Positions 18,389-27,013 of a DNA stretch of 64,000 nucleotides are shown piece after piece. Position numbers and translations under genes: made by a program. Numbering within the stretch: position 1 is the first letter of the stretch; the number at the start of each line of letters is the position of its first letter. The stretch is from CAXMQZ01 sp963719055 (GTDB lineage Bacteria; Acidobacteriota; Thermoanaerobaculia; Multivoradales; JAHEKO01), in assembly GCA_963719055.1 (NCBI GenBank), contig CAVRAU010000024.1:1-64000 (forward strand), given 5' to 3'. The notes below the pieces were generated by a model. The model made no database searches. It was not told where the DNA came from and saw only the letters and a program-made list of their open reading frames with translations.

Positions 18389-18738
18389 GACTCCTCCTCC
18401 TTGGGTGCGACGCTGGTGAGGACGGCTTCGATCGCCGCCACAAAACTACCCCAGGCATTTTTCAATTCTTCGAGATGCTTCTCCCCGGACCGGGTCAACC
18501 GGTAGACCTTACGCGGCACGCCCCGAGCGGGCTGATCCCATTCGGGCTCCACAAAACCAGCATCTTCCAACCGGTACAGCACCGGGTAGAGCGTTCCTTC
18601 CTTGATGTGGAACCGACCCCCGCTGCGTCGACTCAGCCGGCTCAACAACTCGTAGCCGTAAGTCGGCTCGTCAGCAAGGATGCGCAGGAGAAGCATCTCC
18701 AGGGTGCCGCGCTTGAGCTCTCTTTCCAGTGATTCCAT
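18385..18738 (-). CDS. PadR family transcriptional regulator
   Basis: The protein has 117 residues with the full PadR winged helix: LKRGTLEMLLLRILADEPTY GYELLSRLS, then IKEGTLYPVLYRLEDAGFVE, then GVPRKVYRLTRSGEKHL. A short C-terminal helix serves for dimerisation. It is the first gene of a two-gene operon with the RDD/HAAS protein, with a 4-base overlap. An AT-rich repeated site lies immediately upstream (18751-18781) and is the likely operator. The ligand is unknown. Confidence 0.9.
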   Translation of the reverse strand: MESLERELKRGTLEMLLLRILADEPTYGYELLSRLSRRSGGRFHIKEGTLYPVLYRLEDAGFVEPEWDQPARGVPRKVYRLTRSGEKHLEELKNAWGSFVAAIEAVLTSVAPKEEES

Positions 18739-18750
18739 CGTCTTAACCTC

Positions 18751-18781
18751 GTATAACTATATATACGGCACAACTATATAC
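18751..18781. promoter_or_regulatory. Probable PadR operator
   Basis: Thirteen bases upstream of the PadR start begins GTATAACTATATATAC, followed at a 17-base period by a second AACTATATAC (18772-18781). The repeated AACTATATA in an otherwise GC-rich genome, placed where the PadR promoter must be, fits an autoregulatory operator. It may also lie upstream of the divergent cupredoxin gene. Confidence 0.5.
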
Positions 18782-18925
18782 TTTGTTTCACTAGGTATCC
18801 AAGAACTGCAGAGTCCTGCGAGCGATACCGCTGCTGGTTCTCTCTCTCGCAACCTCGCCGACAACCCACTCGTGAACCGAGCCCGTAGCAATGGTAGCCT
18901 CCACAAAACAATTCTTGGAGAGCCG

Positions 18926-19363
18926 ATGAAACGACAACTGGGGTGCCTACTGTTGGCCGCCTGCTCGATCACCTTGCTCGGACCCTCGGTCGCCCATGCC
19001 GAAGAACACATGGTCTTCGCACTGCCGAACAACACCTTCGAGCCGAGCGAGTTGACGATCGTAGAGGGCGATACTGTGACCTGGACGAATTCCGGCGGCT
19101 TTCACAATGTGCGAGCCGACGATGACGCCTTTCGTTGCGCAGATGGATGTGACGGGACCGGGGGAGACGGAAATCCATCGACGGACGCCTGGAGCTTCTC
19201 CCTGGTCTTCACCGATGTCGGACTGATCCCCTACTACTGTGAGATCCATGGCGCACCCAATGGTATGGGGATGAGCGGCACAGTCGAGGTCATGGGCAGC
19301 TCGGTATTCGAAGACGGTTTCGAGTCCGGGGACACCGCGGCCTGGTCGGTCGTCGTGCCCTGA
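18926..19363 (+). CDS. Secreted cupredoxin (plastocyanin-like)
   Basis: The protein has 145 residues. The start at 18926 follows TTGGAG and precedes a signal peptide ending VAHAEE. The single cupredoxin domain holds type-1 copper ligands in order: His in GGFHNV, Cys in YYCEIH, the following His, and a Met in MGMSG. It ends SSVFEDGFESGDTAAWSVVVP, a C-terminal tag almost identical to that of the giant surface protein at 3-7 kb, which suggests a shared export or anchoring route. It likely acts as a small electron carrier or copper protein outside the cytoplasm. A C-rich insert (RCADGCDG) lies mid-domain. Confidence 0.8.
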   Translation: MKRQLGCLLLAACSITLLGPSVAHAEEHMVFALPNNTFEPSELTIVEGDTVTWTNSGGFHNVRADDDAFRCADGCDGTGGDGNPSTDAWSFSLVFTDVGLIPYYCEIHGAPNGMGMSGTVEVMGSSVFEDGFESGDTAAWSVVVP

Positions 19364-19453
19364 CGGTCTCCTGAAATCGGATCCCACCCCTCGGGGTGGT
19401 GCATTGAGGGACCACTCGGGATATCAACTCGGTGGATCTTCAGGGAGATCGAC

Positions 19454-21509
19454 ATGAAGAAGAGGGCTCTCGCTTGTGTGTTTCTGGCCGCCTCGGCTTT
19501 CGCGGACGAGGGAATGTGGACGCTCGATAACTTTCCCAGCCAGATCGTCCAAGAGAAGTACGGCGTCGAGATCGACGACGCCTGGCTCGACCGGGTGCAG
19601 CGGGCCACCGTGCGAGTCGAAGGAGGTTGCACCGGGTCGTTCGTCTCGCCGCAAGGTCTGGTGCTCACCAATCATCACTGTGTGGCGCGGTGTCTCGCGC
19701 AGATGTCGACGGCGGAGAACGACGTGGAGGCGCACGGCTTCTTCGCGGCCGAGCTGGCAGACGAAGTGCGGTGCGAGGCAGAGCAGCTCTCGGTGCTGGT
19801 CCGGGTGGACGAGATCACCGATGCGGTTGCAGAAGCCACCCAAGGCCTGGACGAGATCAAGGCCAATGAGATCCGCAAACAAACCCTGACCGGCCTGGAG
19901 CAGGAATGCGAAGACGACTCAGCGGGCTCCTTGGCCTGCGAGGCGGTTTCGCTCTATCACGGGGGTCAGTATTTCCTCTATGCGTACAAACGCTACGACG
20001 ATATCCGGATGGTCTTTGCGCCGGAGACCGATATTGCCAACTTCGGTGGCGATCCGGACAACTTCAATTTCCCCAGATGGAATCTGGACATGTCGTTTCT
20101 GCGCGCCTACGAAGATGGCAAGCCCGCGTCGACGCCCAGCTTCCTACCCGTGCGGGTTACGGGACCCGAGCTCGGCGAACCGGTCTTCATCTCGGGTCAC
20201 CCCGGAGGAACCAGCCGCCTGCTGACGGTGGCGGAGTTGGAGTACAACCGCAATGTCGTGCTGCCGAATTGGCTGGCCCGCTATTTCGAGCTCCGTGGCC
20301 GGTTGATCCAATTTGGCAAGACGGGAGAAGAAGCCCAACGGATCACCCAGTCACCTCTGCAGCGGTATGAGAACTCCATCAAAGTCCTGAGGAATCGGCT
20401 GCAGGCACTGCTCGACGACTCCCTCATGAGGAAGAAGCAGGCAGAAGAACAGATGCTGCGCGAGGCCGTCGCCGCGAACCCTGAGCAGCAAGAGGCTTAT
20501 GGTTCCGCCTGGGATGAGGTTGCGGCAGCGATTGAGAACTACCTGAGCTTTCGAGACCAGCACCAATTCATCGAAAGGAGCACCGCGTTCAACAGCTACC
20601 TCTTCGACTACGCCAAGAAGCTGGTGCAGGGTGCTCAGGAGAGGACAAAACCCAACGAGGAGCGATTCCGGGAGTACACCGAGGCGGCACTGCCACAGCT
20701 CGAACAGCGTCTTCTGGCCCCCCGGCCCGATCTACCCCGATCTGGAAGAGCTCAAACTGTCCTTCTCGCTCGACAAGATGCGGGAGTTTCTCGGCCCCGA
20801 CAGCCCCTTTGTGCACCAGATCCTCGGCGAAGAGTCACCCGATTCCGTCGCCCATCGACTGGTTCACGAGACCAGGCTCGCCGACCCGCAAGTGCGGCGC
20901 GAGCTCTGGGAGGGCGGAGCTCAGGCGATCGCGGCCTCCCAGGATCCGATGATCCAGCTGGCCGTCGGCATCGACAAGCAAGCTCGCGACTTGCGTCAGC
21001 GATACGAGGATGAAGTGGAAGCACCTTGGAAAGAGGCGAGCGAGAGAATTGCCAAGGCTCGATTTGCCATCCTCGGTACCGAGCGCTATCCGGATGCGAC
21101 CTTCACACTCCGAGTGAGCTTCGGTGCGGTCGAGGGATGGCTCGAGAAGGGGGCCGAGGTGTTTCCCTTTACGGTTGTGCCCAGAGTCTTCGAGCGAGCC
21201 ACCGGTTCCCTGCCGTTCCGCTTGCCGCAGAGCTGGCTCGAGGCACAGGCGGATCTCGACCCTGAAACGCGTTTCAATTTCGTCGCCTCTACCGACGTCA
21301 TTGGCGGCAACTCGGGCAGCCCGATGATCGACTCGGAAGGCCGACTGATCGGTCTCGTGTTCGACGGCAATATCCACTCCATCGGCGGCAACTACTGGTT
21401 CGACGAAGAGAAGAACCGCACCGTCTCCGTCCATCCGGCGGTGATCATCGAGGCTCTGACCAAGATCTACGGAGCTGAGCGGTTGCTCGAGGAGCTGACC
21501 ACCCAATAG
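19454..21509 (+). CDS. S46 family dipeptidyl peptidase (DPP7/DPP11 type)
   Basis: A composite gene of about 685 residues with a frame break at a C6 run (about 20718-20725). It has a short signal peptide (ALACVFLAASAFADEG). The catalytic triad is visible: His in LTNHHCVAR (about residue 75), Asp in NFGGDPDNFNFPRWN, and Ser in GGNSGSPMID (about 619). The residue 18 positions after the serine, which sets P1 preference in the family (Gly in DPP7, Arg in DPP11), is Gly here (LVFDGNIHS). DPP7-like cleavage after hydrophobic residues is therefore inferred. These periplasmic exopeptidases release dipeptides for amino-acid catabolism. The gene stands alone with GGGAG upstream. Confidence 0.9.
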
Positions 21510-21592
21510 CCACAAGACCGATCGATACCCAGCGTCCTCTCCAGGGTTGGTGTGACCTCTGGGGCGTCAGTGATCTGGCGCCTGAGATCTCC

Positions 21593-21955
21593 GTGGAGAT
21601 CAGCTCACGCATGACACGCTCGCTGGGCCGGTGCTATCCCGATCGCAAGTTGATTCGCGTCGCGCGCTTCGTGCTGGATGAATCCGAGGACCTGTTCCAG
21701 GAAGTCTTGTGTCATGAAGCGGCACATGTCGCCGCCTATCACTTGCACGGCCGAACCATTCGACCCCACGGCCGCGAATGGAAAGCCCTGATCCAGATGG
21801 CCGGGTATCCCCCATCGGCAAGATACCAGGGGGCATCCCGCTACAAGCCACCGCCGAGAGCCCGCAGAAAGCGCCCCGCCAACTCCATCCTCGAGAGTCT
21901 CCGGGCCGAGCTCTCGAGAAGAGTACGGGCCCTACGAGCTCGAGCCGTTGTCTAA
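21593..21955 (+). CDS. SprT-like zinc metallopeptidase domain protein
   Basis: At least 120 residues from a GTG at 21593. The zinc site is clear: HEAAH in EVLCHEAAHVAAYHLHG, followed by the third ligand region HGREWKAL, the SprT/Spartan arrangement. The frame stays open upstream to about 21482 and encodes a plausible family N-terminus (LQGWCDLWGVSDLAPEI) but has no canonical start there, so the 5' end is uncertain or a base is missing. The stop overlaps the end of rpoD on the other strand by 24 bases. The cellular role of small bacterial SprT-like proteins is not established. Confidence 0.75.
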   Translation: MEISSRMTRSLGRCYPDRKLIRVARFVLDESEDLFQEVLCHEAAHVAAYHLHGRTIRPHGREWKALIQMAGYPPSARYQGASRYKPPPRARRKRPANSILESLRAELSRRVRALRARAVV

Positions 21956-23647
21956 GAGCGAGTGGAGCTTGCCGGCCCGTTTGGACTGGCGGAGCTTGCG
22001 GATGCCGGTCGCCTCGATCTGGCGGATGCGCTCCCTCGTGACCTCGAACGTGCGACCGATCTCTTCCAGGGTGTGCTCGGATTCGTAGCCGAGCCCATGC
22101 CGCAACCGCAGGACGCGTTCTTCGCGGGGCTTGAGCTCCTTCAAGACCTCAGCCAACTTGGTGCTGCGATCGCTGGCCAGCGCCAACTCCGTGGGCGAGA
22201 GAGCCTCGGGGTCCTCCAGAACATCTCCCAGATGCCGGTCCTCACCGTCACCGATGGGTGACTCCAGCGATACCGGCTGCAACGCGAATCGCTGCAACGA
22301 ACGTACTTTGGAGGCTGGCAAGCCGATCTCGACGCCGATCTCATCCGGTGTGGGTTCGCGTCCCAGGTCATGCCACAACGACCGGCTGGTCTGCCGCAGC
22401 TTATTGAGACTCTCGGTGATGTGCACCGGAATTCGCACCGTCCTCGATTGATCACCGATGGCGCGGGTGATGGACTGGCGGATCCACCAGTGGGCATAGG
22501 TCGAGAACTTGTATCCACGCCGGTAGTCGAACTTCTCGATGGCCCGCATCAGCCCCAGGTTTCCTTCCTGGATCAGATCGAGGAAATGCAAACCACGATA
22601 GGTGTACTTCTTGGCCACGGAGACGACGAGGCGAAGGTTGGCCAGCAAGAGCTCCTGCTTGGCCTCTTCAGCGAGCCACTCCCCCTGTCGAGCCCGAGCC
22701 GAGATATCGCTCAAGGTTGCGCGCTTGCAGCCAAATCGACCTTCGGCAGTGCGAATCTCCTTGCGGTACTTCAGCATCCGGCGGCGCTGGAGCGCTTGGA
22801 GCTCCTTGTGTTTCTCTTTCTTGAGAGCTTTGGATGCCCGCCGCTCGGCCTGCTCGAGCCGTGAGAACTCACGTTGGGTCTGCGCCAACAGCTCGAGCAG
22901 ACGTTTGCGAGTCTCGCCGTTGCAGGAAATGGACGTGATGTCACTCGCGATGGCTGCCGTCAGCCGATCGATCTGTCGATCGAGCTCCTCCGAGGCGTCG
23001 GGGTCCGACTCGAGTCCCTCCTGCTGACCGCGGAGCGCGTCGATCTCACCGCCCGTCGCCACGATGCTGCTGAACTTGGTCCTGAGCAAATCGACCGAGA
23101 CACCTGTTCTGTTGTCGGGAAATTTACGGAGACGCTCTTCATCTCGGCCCTTGGATCCCGTCTCGGCGAGAACAATGTCCATATTCAGGAGGGCGTCCAG
23201 CAACTCAGGGGACTGGCCGAGAGCCTGGAAGATCGCCTGCTCACCTCGCTCGATTCTCTGCGAGATCTCGATTTCGCCATGGCGATCGAGAAGTGGAGTT
23301 GCCCCCATATCCCTGAGGTAGATGCGCAGCGGATCCTGTGTCGGGAGATCAGGCGAGACCGGGACCTCACTCGCTTCGACCGTGGCGGCATCCTCGGGAG
23401 CCGGCAGGGAGAAGTTGTCTCTGGAAAACGCTGCGGGGCGCTCGATGAGCACGATGCCTCGCTCGACAAAGATCTTCTCCAGCTGTCGACGATCCTCCGG
23501 CAAACCCAGCAACTTCTCACGTAGCTCACCGCTGAGCTCGTCGCTCAGCAGATAGCCCTTCTGTTGCCCTTTTTGGAGCAATCCTTGTACCGAGATGATC
23601 TTCTCCTCTTTACCGGCCCAGGCGTCCGGGTTGAGGTCGGGTACCAC
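21932..23647 (-). CDS. rpoD: Primary sigma factor sigma-70
   Basis: The protein has 571 residues, normal for a primary sigma factor. Region 1.1 is at the N-terminus (VQGLLQKGQQKGYLLSDEL). Region 1.2 contains DPLRIYLRDMGATPLL. A non-conserved insert of about 200 residues with a basic coiled coil follows. Region 2 reads NLRLVVSVAKKYTYRGLHFL DLIQEGNLGLMRAI and STYAHWWIRQSITRAI. Region 3 contains SLWHDLGREPTPDEIG. Region 4 holds the helix-turn-helix HTLEEIGRTFEVTRERIRQI followed by EATGIRKLR. It directs RNA polymerase to housekeeping promoters of the TTGACA/TATAAT kind, consistent with boxes seen elsewhere in the window. It is transcribed alone. Confidence 0.97.
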   Translation of the reverse strand: MVPDLNPDAWAGKEEKIISVQGLLQKGQQKGYLLSDELSGELREKLLGLPEDRRQLEKIFVERGIVLIERPAAFSRDNFSLPAPEDAATVEASEVPVSPDLPTQDPLRIYLRDMGATPLLDRHGEIEISQRIERGEQAIFQALGQSPELLDALLNMDIVLAETGSKGRDEERLRKFPDNRTGVSVDLLRTKFSSIVATGGEIDALRGQQEGLESDPDASEELDRQIDRLTAAIASDITSISCNGETRKRLLELLAQTQREFSRLEQAERRASKALKKEKHKELQALQRRRMLKYRKEIRTAEGRFGCKRATLSDISARARQGEWLAEEAKQELLLANLRLVVSVAKKYTYRGLHFLDLIQEGNLGLMRAIEKFDYRRGYKFSTYAHWWIRQSITRAIGDQSRTVRIPVHITESLNKLRQTSRSLWHDLGREPTPDEIGVEIGLPASKVRSLQRFALQPVSLESPIGDGEDRHLGDVLEDPEALSPTELALASDRSTKLAEVLKELKPREERVLRLRHGLGYESEHTLEEIGRTFEVTRERIRQIEATGIRKLRQSKRAGKLHSLLDNGSSS

Positions 23648-23898
23648 AACGGCGGGAACGCAGAGGCCATGCGCCGGAGCATGGTAGCACCTCTGAGAGA
23701 ATCGAGCCTGTGCAACCCCAGTTCAAGGCCCTGGACTGGGCCTCGATTGTGCCCGACAACAGCTGTCTGGCGAGGTTCAAGGTCGAGTTCCTCCTGCCGA
23801 TTGATCCGCACTAGCCCACTGTCAGCTTCTGACACCTGACGCCGGCATCATTGATGCAAGGTCGAGTAGACCCTAGAAACTCAAAGGAGGCAACCGTC
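23648..23898. other. Divergent intergenic region upstream of rpoD
   Basis: About 250 bases separate the rpoD start from the repeat-protein gene on the other strand. A 34-codon open segment (23710-23814, plus strand) reads like protein but has no ribosome site and no recognised homologue. I see no clear promoter boxes. Confidence 0.4.
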
Positions 23899-24480
23899 AT
23901 GCGTAGACCTGTCTTGTTGGCACTCGTCATCCTGATCTCGGCGTTGCTGGCGACCCCGCCCGGCCAATCTCAAACAACGACCACCACCGGCACCGTGCAG
24001 GAGCTCGGACCCTTCACCTACTACAACTTCCGCTCGAGCGACGGGACGACGGTCACAGGCACCTCACAACAGATCGGATCGTTCACCTACTACACCCTGC
24101 GCGACAGCGGTGGCACAACCACCTCCGGGAACTCCCAGGAGCTGGGGCCCTTCACGTATTACAACCTGCGCTCGAGTGGCACGGATTCGGGCCGGTTGAA
24201 GAGTTCCGCGACCACGGGCACTTCGCAGGAAATCGGGGCCTTTTCCTACTACGACTTCAGGACCTCGGGCACCGACGCCGGCAACTTCGAAACCACGAAC
24301 ACCACCGGCACCTCCCAGGAGCTGGGTCCTTTCACCTACTTCAACTTCCGCAGCAGTGACGGCTCGTCCACCAGCGGCAGCAGCCAAGACCTTGGAACCA
24401 TCGACTACTGGAGCTTGACGACGACGGAGCCAGTGGACATAGACAGCGACCCGTTCAGCTCGATCTTTGATGAGGACTGA
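23899..24480 (+). CDS. Secreted six-repeat aromatic protein, unknown
   Basis: The protein has 193 residues. The ATG at 23899 follows a perfect AAAGGAGG. A signal peptide (VLLALVILISALLATPPGQS) leads into six imperfect repeats of about 23-33 residues. The core is GTSQELGPFTYYNFRSSDG: copies are VQELGPFTYYNF, SQQIGSFTYYTL, SQELGPFTYYNL, SQEIGAFSYYDF, SQELGPFTYFNF and SQDLGTIDYWSL. Linkers are Ser/Thr/Gly-rich. The last copy is the most divergent and is followed by an acidic tail (VDIDSDPFSSIFDED). I do not recognise the family. The regular aromatic beta-strand pattern suggests a small beta-solenoid or propeller-like secreted protein. The gene is monocistronic, with a strong ribosome site. Confidence 0.75.
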   Translation: MRRPVLLALVILISALLATPPGQSQTTTTTGTVQELGPFTYYNFRSSDGTTVTGTSQQIGSFTYYTLRDSGGTTTSGNSQELGPFTYYNLRSSGTDSGRLKSSATTGTSQEIGAFSYYDFRTSGTDAGNFETTNTTGTSQELGPFTYFNFRSSDGSSTSGSSQDLGTIDYWSLTTTEPVDIDSDPFSSIFDED

Positions 24481-24531
24481 TTCCCTGCTTGAGAATCCTA
24501 GCCGGCCGGCCGTGGTCTGGTCCTCTGGCCC

Positions 24532-25122
24532 TCAGGCCTGCCTGTTGGGAAAGTACCTCGGTACCCGGGCAGCATAGTCGCGATAGGCGTCTCCGAAGCG
24601 GTCCAGGAGCTCGCGTTCTTCGAGAATCACGATGAGGTGGAGCACGGGAATCGAGAGGATGGCCACGATCCAGCACCCCAGGTAGTTGGCAATGGCGGCG
24701 TATCCAAAAGTGGCGAACACGATCTCCACATACCTGGGGTGACGAATCACGGCGTAGGGCCCCTCGACCAGCAGCTTGCCGCGCTTCTCCACATCGGCTT
24801 CCACCTCGGGAACACCCGCGAGGATGCGCATGGTCAGGTACTTCTTCCGCTTCCATCCGATCACTCCCGCAAGAAGAACGAGACCAACGCCGAGCCCGAC
24901 GAGTGGCCATTGCAGGCCCAAGTCCGGACCCAGGAGCCAATCGCGGATCAGGGCGAGTCCCGCCACACTCACCGCGAAGAAGACGACCATCACCCCCATG
25001 GTCACCCGCGCACCCAGCCGCCGCCAGAAACCCACGAAGGGGTGCACGACGAACCACCAAGCTACGCCGGGTGGAAGTCCCACCACAAGCAGAACAGCCA
25101 AGATGTAGCGGAATGTGTTCAT
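24532..25122 (-). CDS. ICMT-like membrane methyltransferase
   Basis: The protein has 196 residues with four or five transmembrane helices (for example YILAVLLVVGLPPGVAWWFV and LVGLGVGLVLLAGVIG). The C-terminal catalytic core shows VEGPYAVIRHPRYVEIVFAT and EERELLDRFGDAYRDYAARV PRYFP. These are the S-adenosylmethionine and substrate motifs of the isoprenylcysteine carboxyl methyltransferase/phospholipid methyltransferase superfamily. The substrate of bacterial members is mostly unknown. It converges on the six-repeat protein gene. Confidence 0.85.
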   Translation of the reverse strand: MNTFRYILAVLLVVGLPPGVAWWFVVHPFVGFWRRLGARVTMGVMVVFFAVSVAGLALIRDWLLGPDLGLQWPLVGLGVGLVLLAGVIGWKRKKYLTMRILAGVPEVEADVEKRGKLLVEGPYAVIRHPRYVEIVFATFGYAAIANYLGCWIVAILSIPVLHLIVILEERELLDRFGDAYRDYAARVPRYFPNRQA

Positions 25123-25159
25123 GGTCTTCTCGAGCCGGGGAGGTCTCTCGACGCGGCAC

Positions 25160-25939
25160 CTACTCTGACCTGTCTCCCAAGTCTAGAGCGACCGCCTCTC
25201 TTCTGTTGCGCAGGTAGACCACAGTCCCCGCCAGAGTCGGTGGCGTCCAGCTCCGGCCTTCGAGGACCCTGGCCTCGGAGACGGTCGTCAGTCCAGCGGC
25301 CGAAAGTTCGATCATCCGCAGGGTGCCGTCCGATTCGAGCGCCAACACTTTGTCGCCCGCTACCACCAGAGTGCAGTCGCCGATCTCTCGACTGCGCCAA
25401 GCGACTTCTCCCGTGGAGATCTTCACTGCGGTCATGAAGCTCGCCGCCGAACGGCCGAGAGTGCCGAAGAGATAGTCCCCCAGGCGGATGACATTTCCCA
25501 CCTGGGAGCCGATGACTCTCGCCAGCCAGAGCTCGCGCGGCCGGGTTGTTCCATCCGTTCGCTGAAGATGCAGCACGCGTCCACCCTCCGACGAGTCGAA
25601 GAACAGCAGGTCATCCGAAGTGAAAAGAGGTGTCGCGACGTTGACGAAGCGTTCGTCGGTGATCGGCAGCACCCAGAGCTGTCTGCCTGTGAACGGATCC
25701 CAACCGACGATTTCTGTCTTGAGCAGCGTAATCAGCTCAGCCTCGAGAGCCGCCAGAATCTCCTTGTCGGCGACTCGGAAATCTCGATCAGGCCCTCCCC
25801 ACTGAGGCCAGCTGTCCGAGGTTTCCGACCCAGCAGGCAGCAGAGACGCGATGAGGAAGAGTGCGACTCCCAGACACCCGCTCCAGGGCCGATCTTCACT
25901 CATGGAGTCTGTCTTCGGCTGCTCCATTGGCTTGCTCAC
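25160..25939 (-). CDS. PQQ-like beta-propeller protein, shortened
   Basis: The protein has 259 residues from a GTG at 25939 with AGGGAG close by; ATGs at 25927 and 25903 are alternatives. A signal peptide-like segment (CLGVALFLIASLLPAGSETS) is followed by WPQWGGPDRDFRV, the usual opening of PQQ-like outer propellers. Blades follow: IVGWDPFTGRQLWVLP, VKISTGEVAWRSREIGDCTL and RSWTPPTLAGTVVYLRNR. Relatives are about 400 residues. The opening motif jumps within about 20 residues into a late blade, so two or three blades seem to be deleted. It may be a degenerate paralogue of the propellers at 48.7 and 51.9 kb. Confidence 0.7.
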   Translation of the reverse strand: MSKPMEQPKTDSMSEDRPWSGCLGVALFLIASLLPAGSETSDSWPQWGGPDRDFRVADKEILAALEAELITLLKTEIVGWDPFTGRQLWVLPITDERFVNVATPLFTSDDLLFFDSSEGGRVLHLQRTDGTTRPRELWLARVIGSQVGNVIRLGDYLFGTLGRSAASFMTAVKISTGEVAWRSREIGDCTLVVAGDKVLALESDGTLRMIELSAAGLTTVSEARVLEGRSWTPPTLAGTVVYLRNRREAVALDLGDRSE

Positions 25940-26216
25940 GACTCCCTAGTCTCCGTCTGCTCTGCCGCCAGCCTATCGGCTAGCAGCGTCAATTCCAACT
26001 TCTGCCAAAACAAGGAGGGGCCTCGAAATCTCGGGGACCTCCATCCATCTCCGACCGTCTGCAAACTCCATGGATCTGCCCCCTACCGCGTCTGTCCTTT
26101 CTGCCTCGAGATCTCCATTGATGCACGATAAAACATTCACGCCGATCCGCTCGATTCCCTTCTGATCTTCTTTAACACCAGTGGTTAATGGATTGAAAGA
26201 CCTTTTCGGAAGAACC

Positions 26217-26245
26217 TTGACAATCACGAATTCTTTCCATATAGT
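26217..26245 (+). promoter_or_regulatory. Consensus sigma-70 promoter of fasciclin gene
   Basis: TTGACA (26217-26222) and TATAGT (26240-26245) are separated by exactly 17 bases in an AT-rich island. A start near 26252 gives a leader of about 46 bases to the ATG at 26298. The match to the housekeeping consensus suggests strong constitutive expression. The rest of the 25940-26297 gap shows nothing else. Confidence 0.8.
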
Positions 26246-26297
26246 TCCTCTTGTGAACGATTTGAACGTTATAAATCGGACCAACAAGGAGAAACAA

Positions 26298-26808
26298 ATG
26301 AAGCCAATCAAAGCCATCACCTGGGCCCTCGCCCTCATCGCCGTTTCAGGAATCCTCGTCGCACCGCTGACCGCTAGCCACCATGAAACCAAGGATGTCG
26401 TCGATACGGCGGTCGCCGCCGATGATTTCAACACCCTGGTCGCCGCCGTCACGGCCGCCGAGCTCGTCGACGCGCTGAAGGCTGACGGTCCCTATCACCG
26501 TCTTCGCTCCCACCGATGCCGCCTTCGCCAAACTGCCCGCAGGCACGGTGGAGAACCTGCTCAAGCCCGAGAACCGTGATCAGCTGGTCGCGATTCTCAC
26601 CTACCACGTCGTGCCCGGCAAGCTCATGGCGAGCGATGTCACCTCGATGACCGGCAGCGAGACCCTACAGGGCGAGTCCGTGACCTTCGAGGTCAAGGAC
26701 GGCAACGCCTTCATCGACGGTGCCCAGATCGTGCAGACGGACATCGCGACCAGCAACGGCGTCATCCACGTGATCGACACGGTCATCCTTCCAGGTCAGT
26801 CCGAATAA
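26298..26808 (+). CDS. Fasciclin (FAS1) domain secreted protein
   Basis: A composite gene of about 169 residues with a frame break near 26492. The ATG at 26298 follows AAGGAG. A signal peptide (ITWALALIAVSGILVAPLTA) precedes a single FAS1 domain: DVVDTAVAADDFNTLVAAVT, then after the break VFAPTDAAFAKLPAGTVENL, LTYHVVPGKLMASDVTSM, and the terminal NGVIHVIDTVILP. All H1, YH and H2 boxes of the family are present. FAS1 proteins are extracellular adhesion or matrix proteins. It has its own strong promoter and terminator. Confidence 0.9.
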
Positions 26809-26873
26809 CCGAAGGCGATACCGCGCAGATCCTCCACCCTCCCCAAACGGCCAACACGAGGAGGATCTCAAAC

Positions 26874-26905
26874 CGGCCAGGGTCTCAGGACCCTGGCCGT
26901 TTCTT
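26874..26905 (+). terminator. Rho-independent terminator of fasciclin gene
   Basis: An 11-bp perfect stem CGGCCAGGGTC (26874-26884) pairs with 26889-26899 around a TCAG loop and is followed by TTTCTTG. Confidence 0.85.
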
Positions 26906-27013
26906 GTCTTGCCCATTGCCGATGGCTCCATCGGTCAGCCATTACCAATACAACCACAGGATCCTCTTCAGAGATCTCGCTGACTCGATAAGGTAGGATC
27001 TCAGCCGATCCTG

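Noticed and set aside
17514..18458. 314-codon minus-strand frame over the RDD/PadR genes
   Set aside because: It is a shifted frame over two clearly recognisable genes and shows no family features.
23710..23814. 34-codon gene upstream of the six-repeat protein
   Set aside because: It starts with GTG without a ribosome site and has no recognisable family. It could be a remnant, but this cannot be supported.
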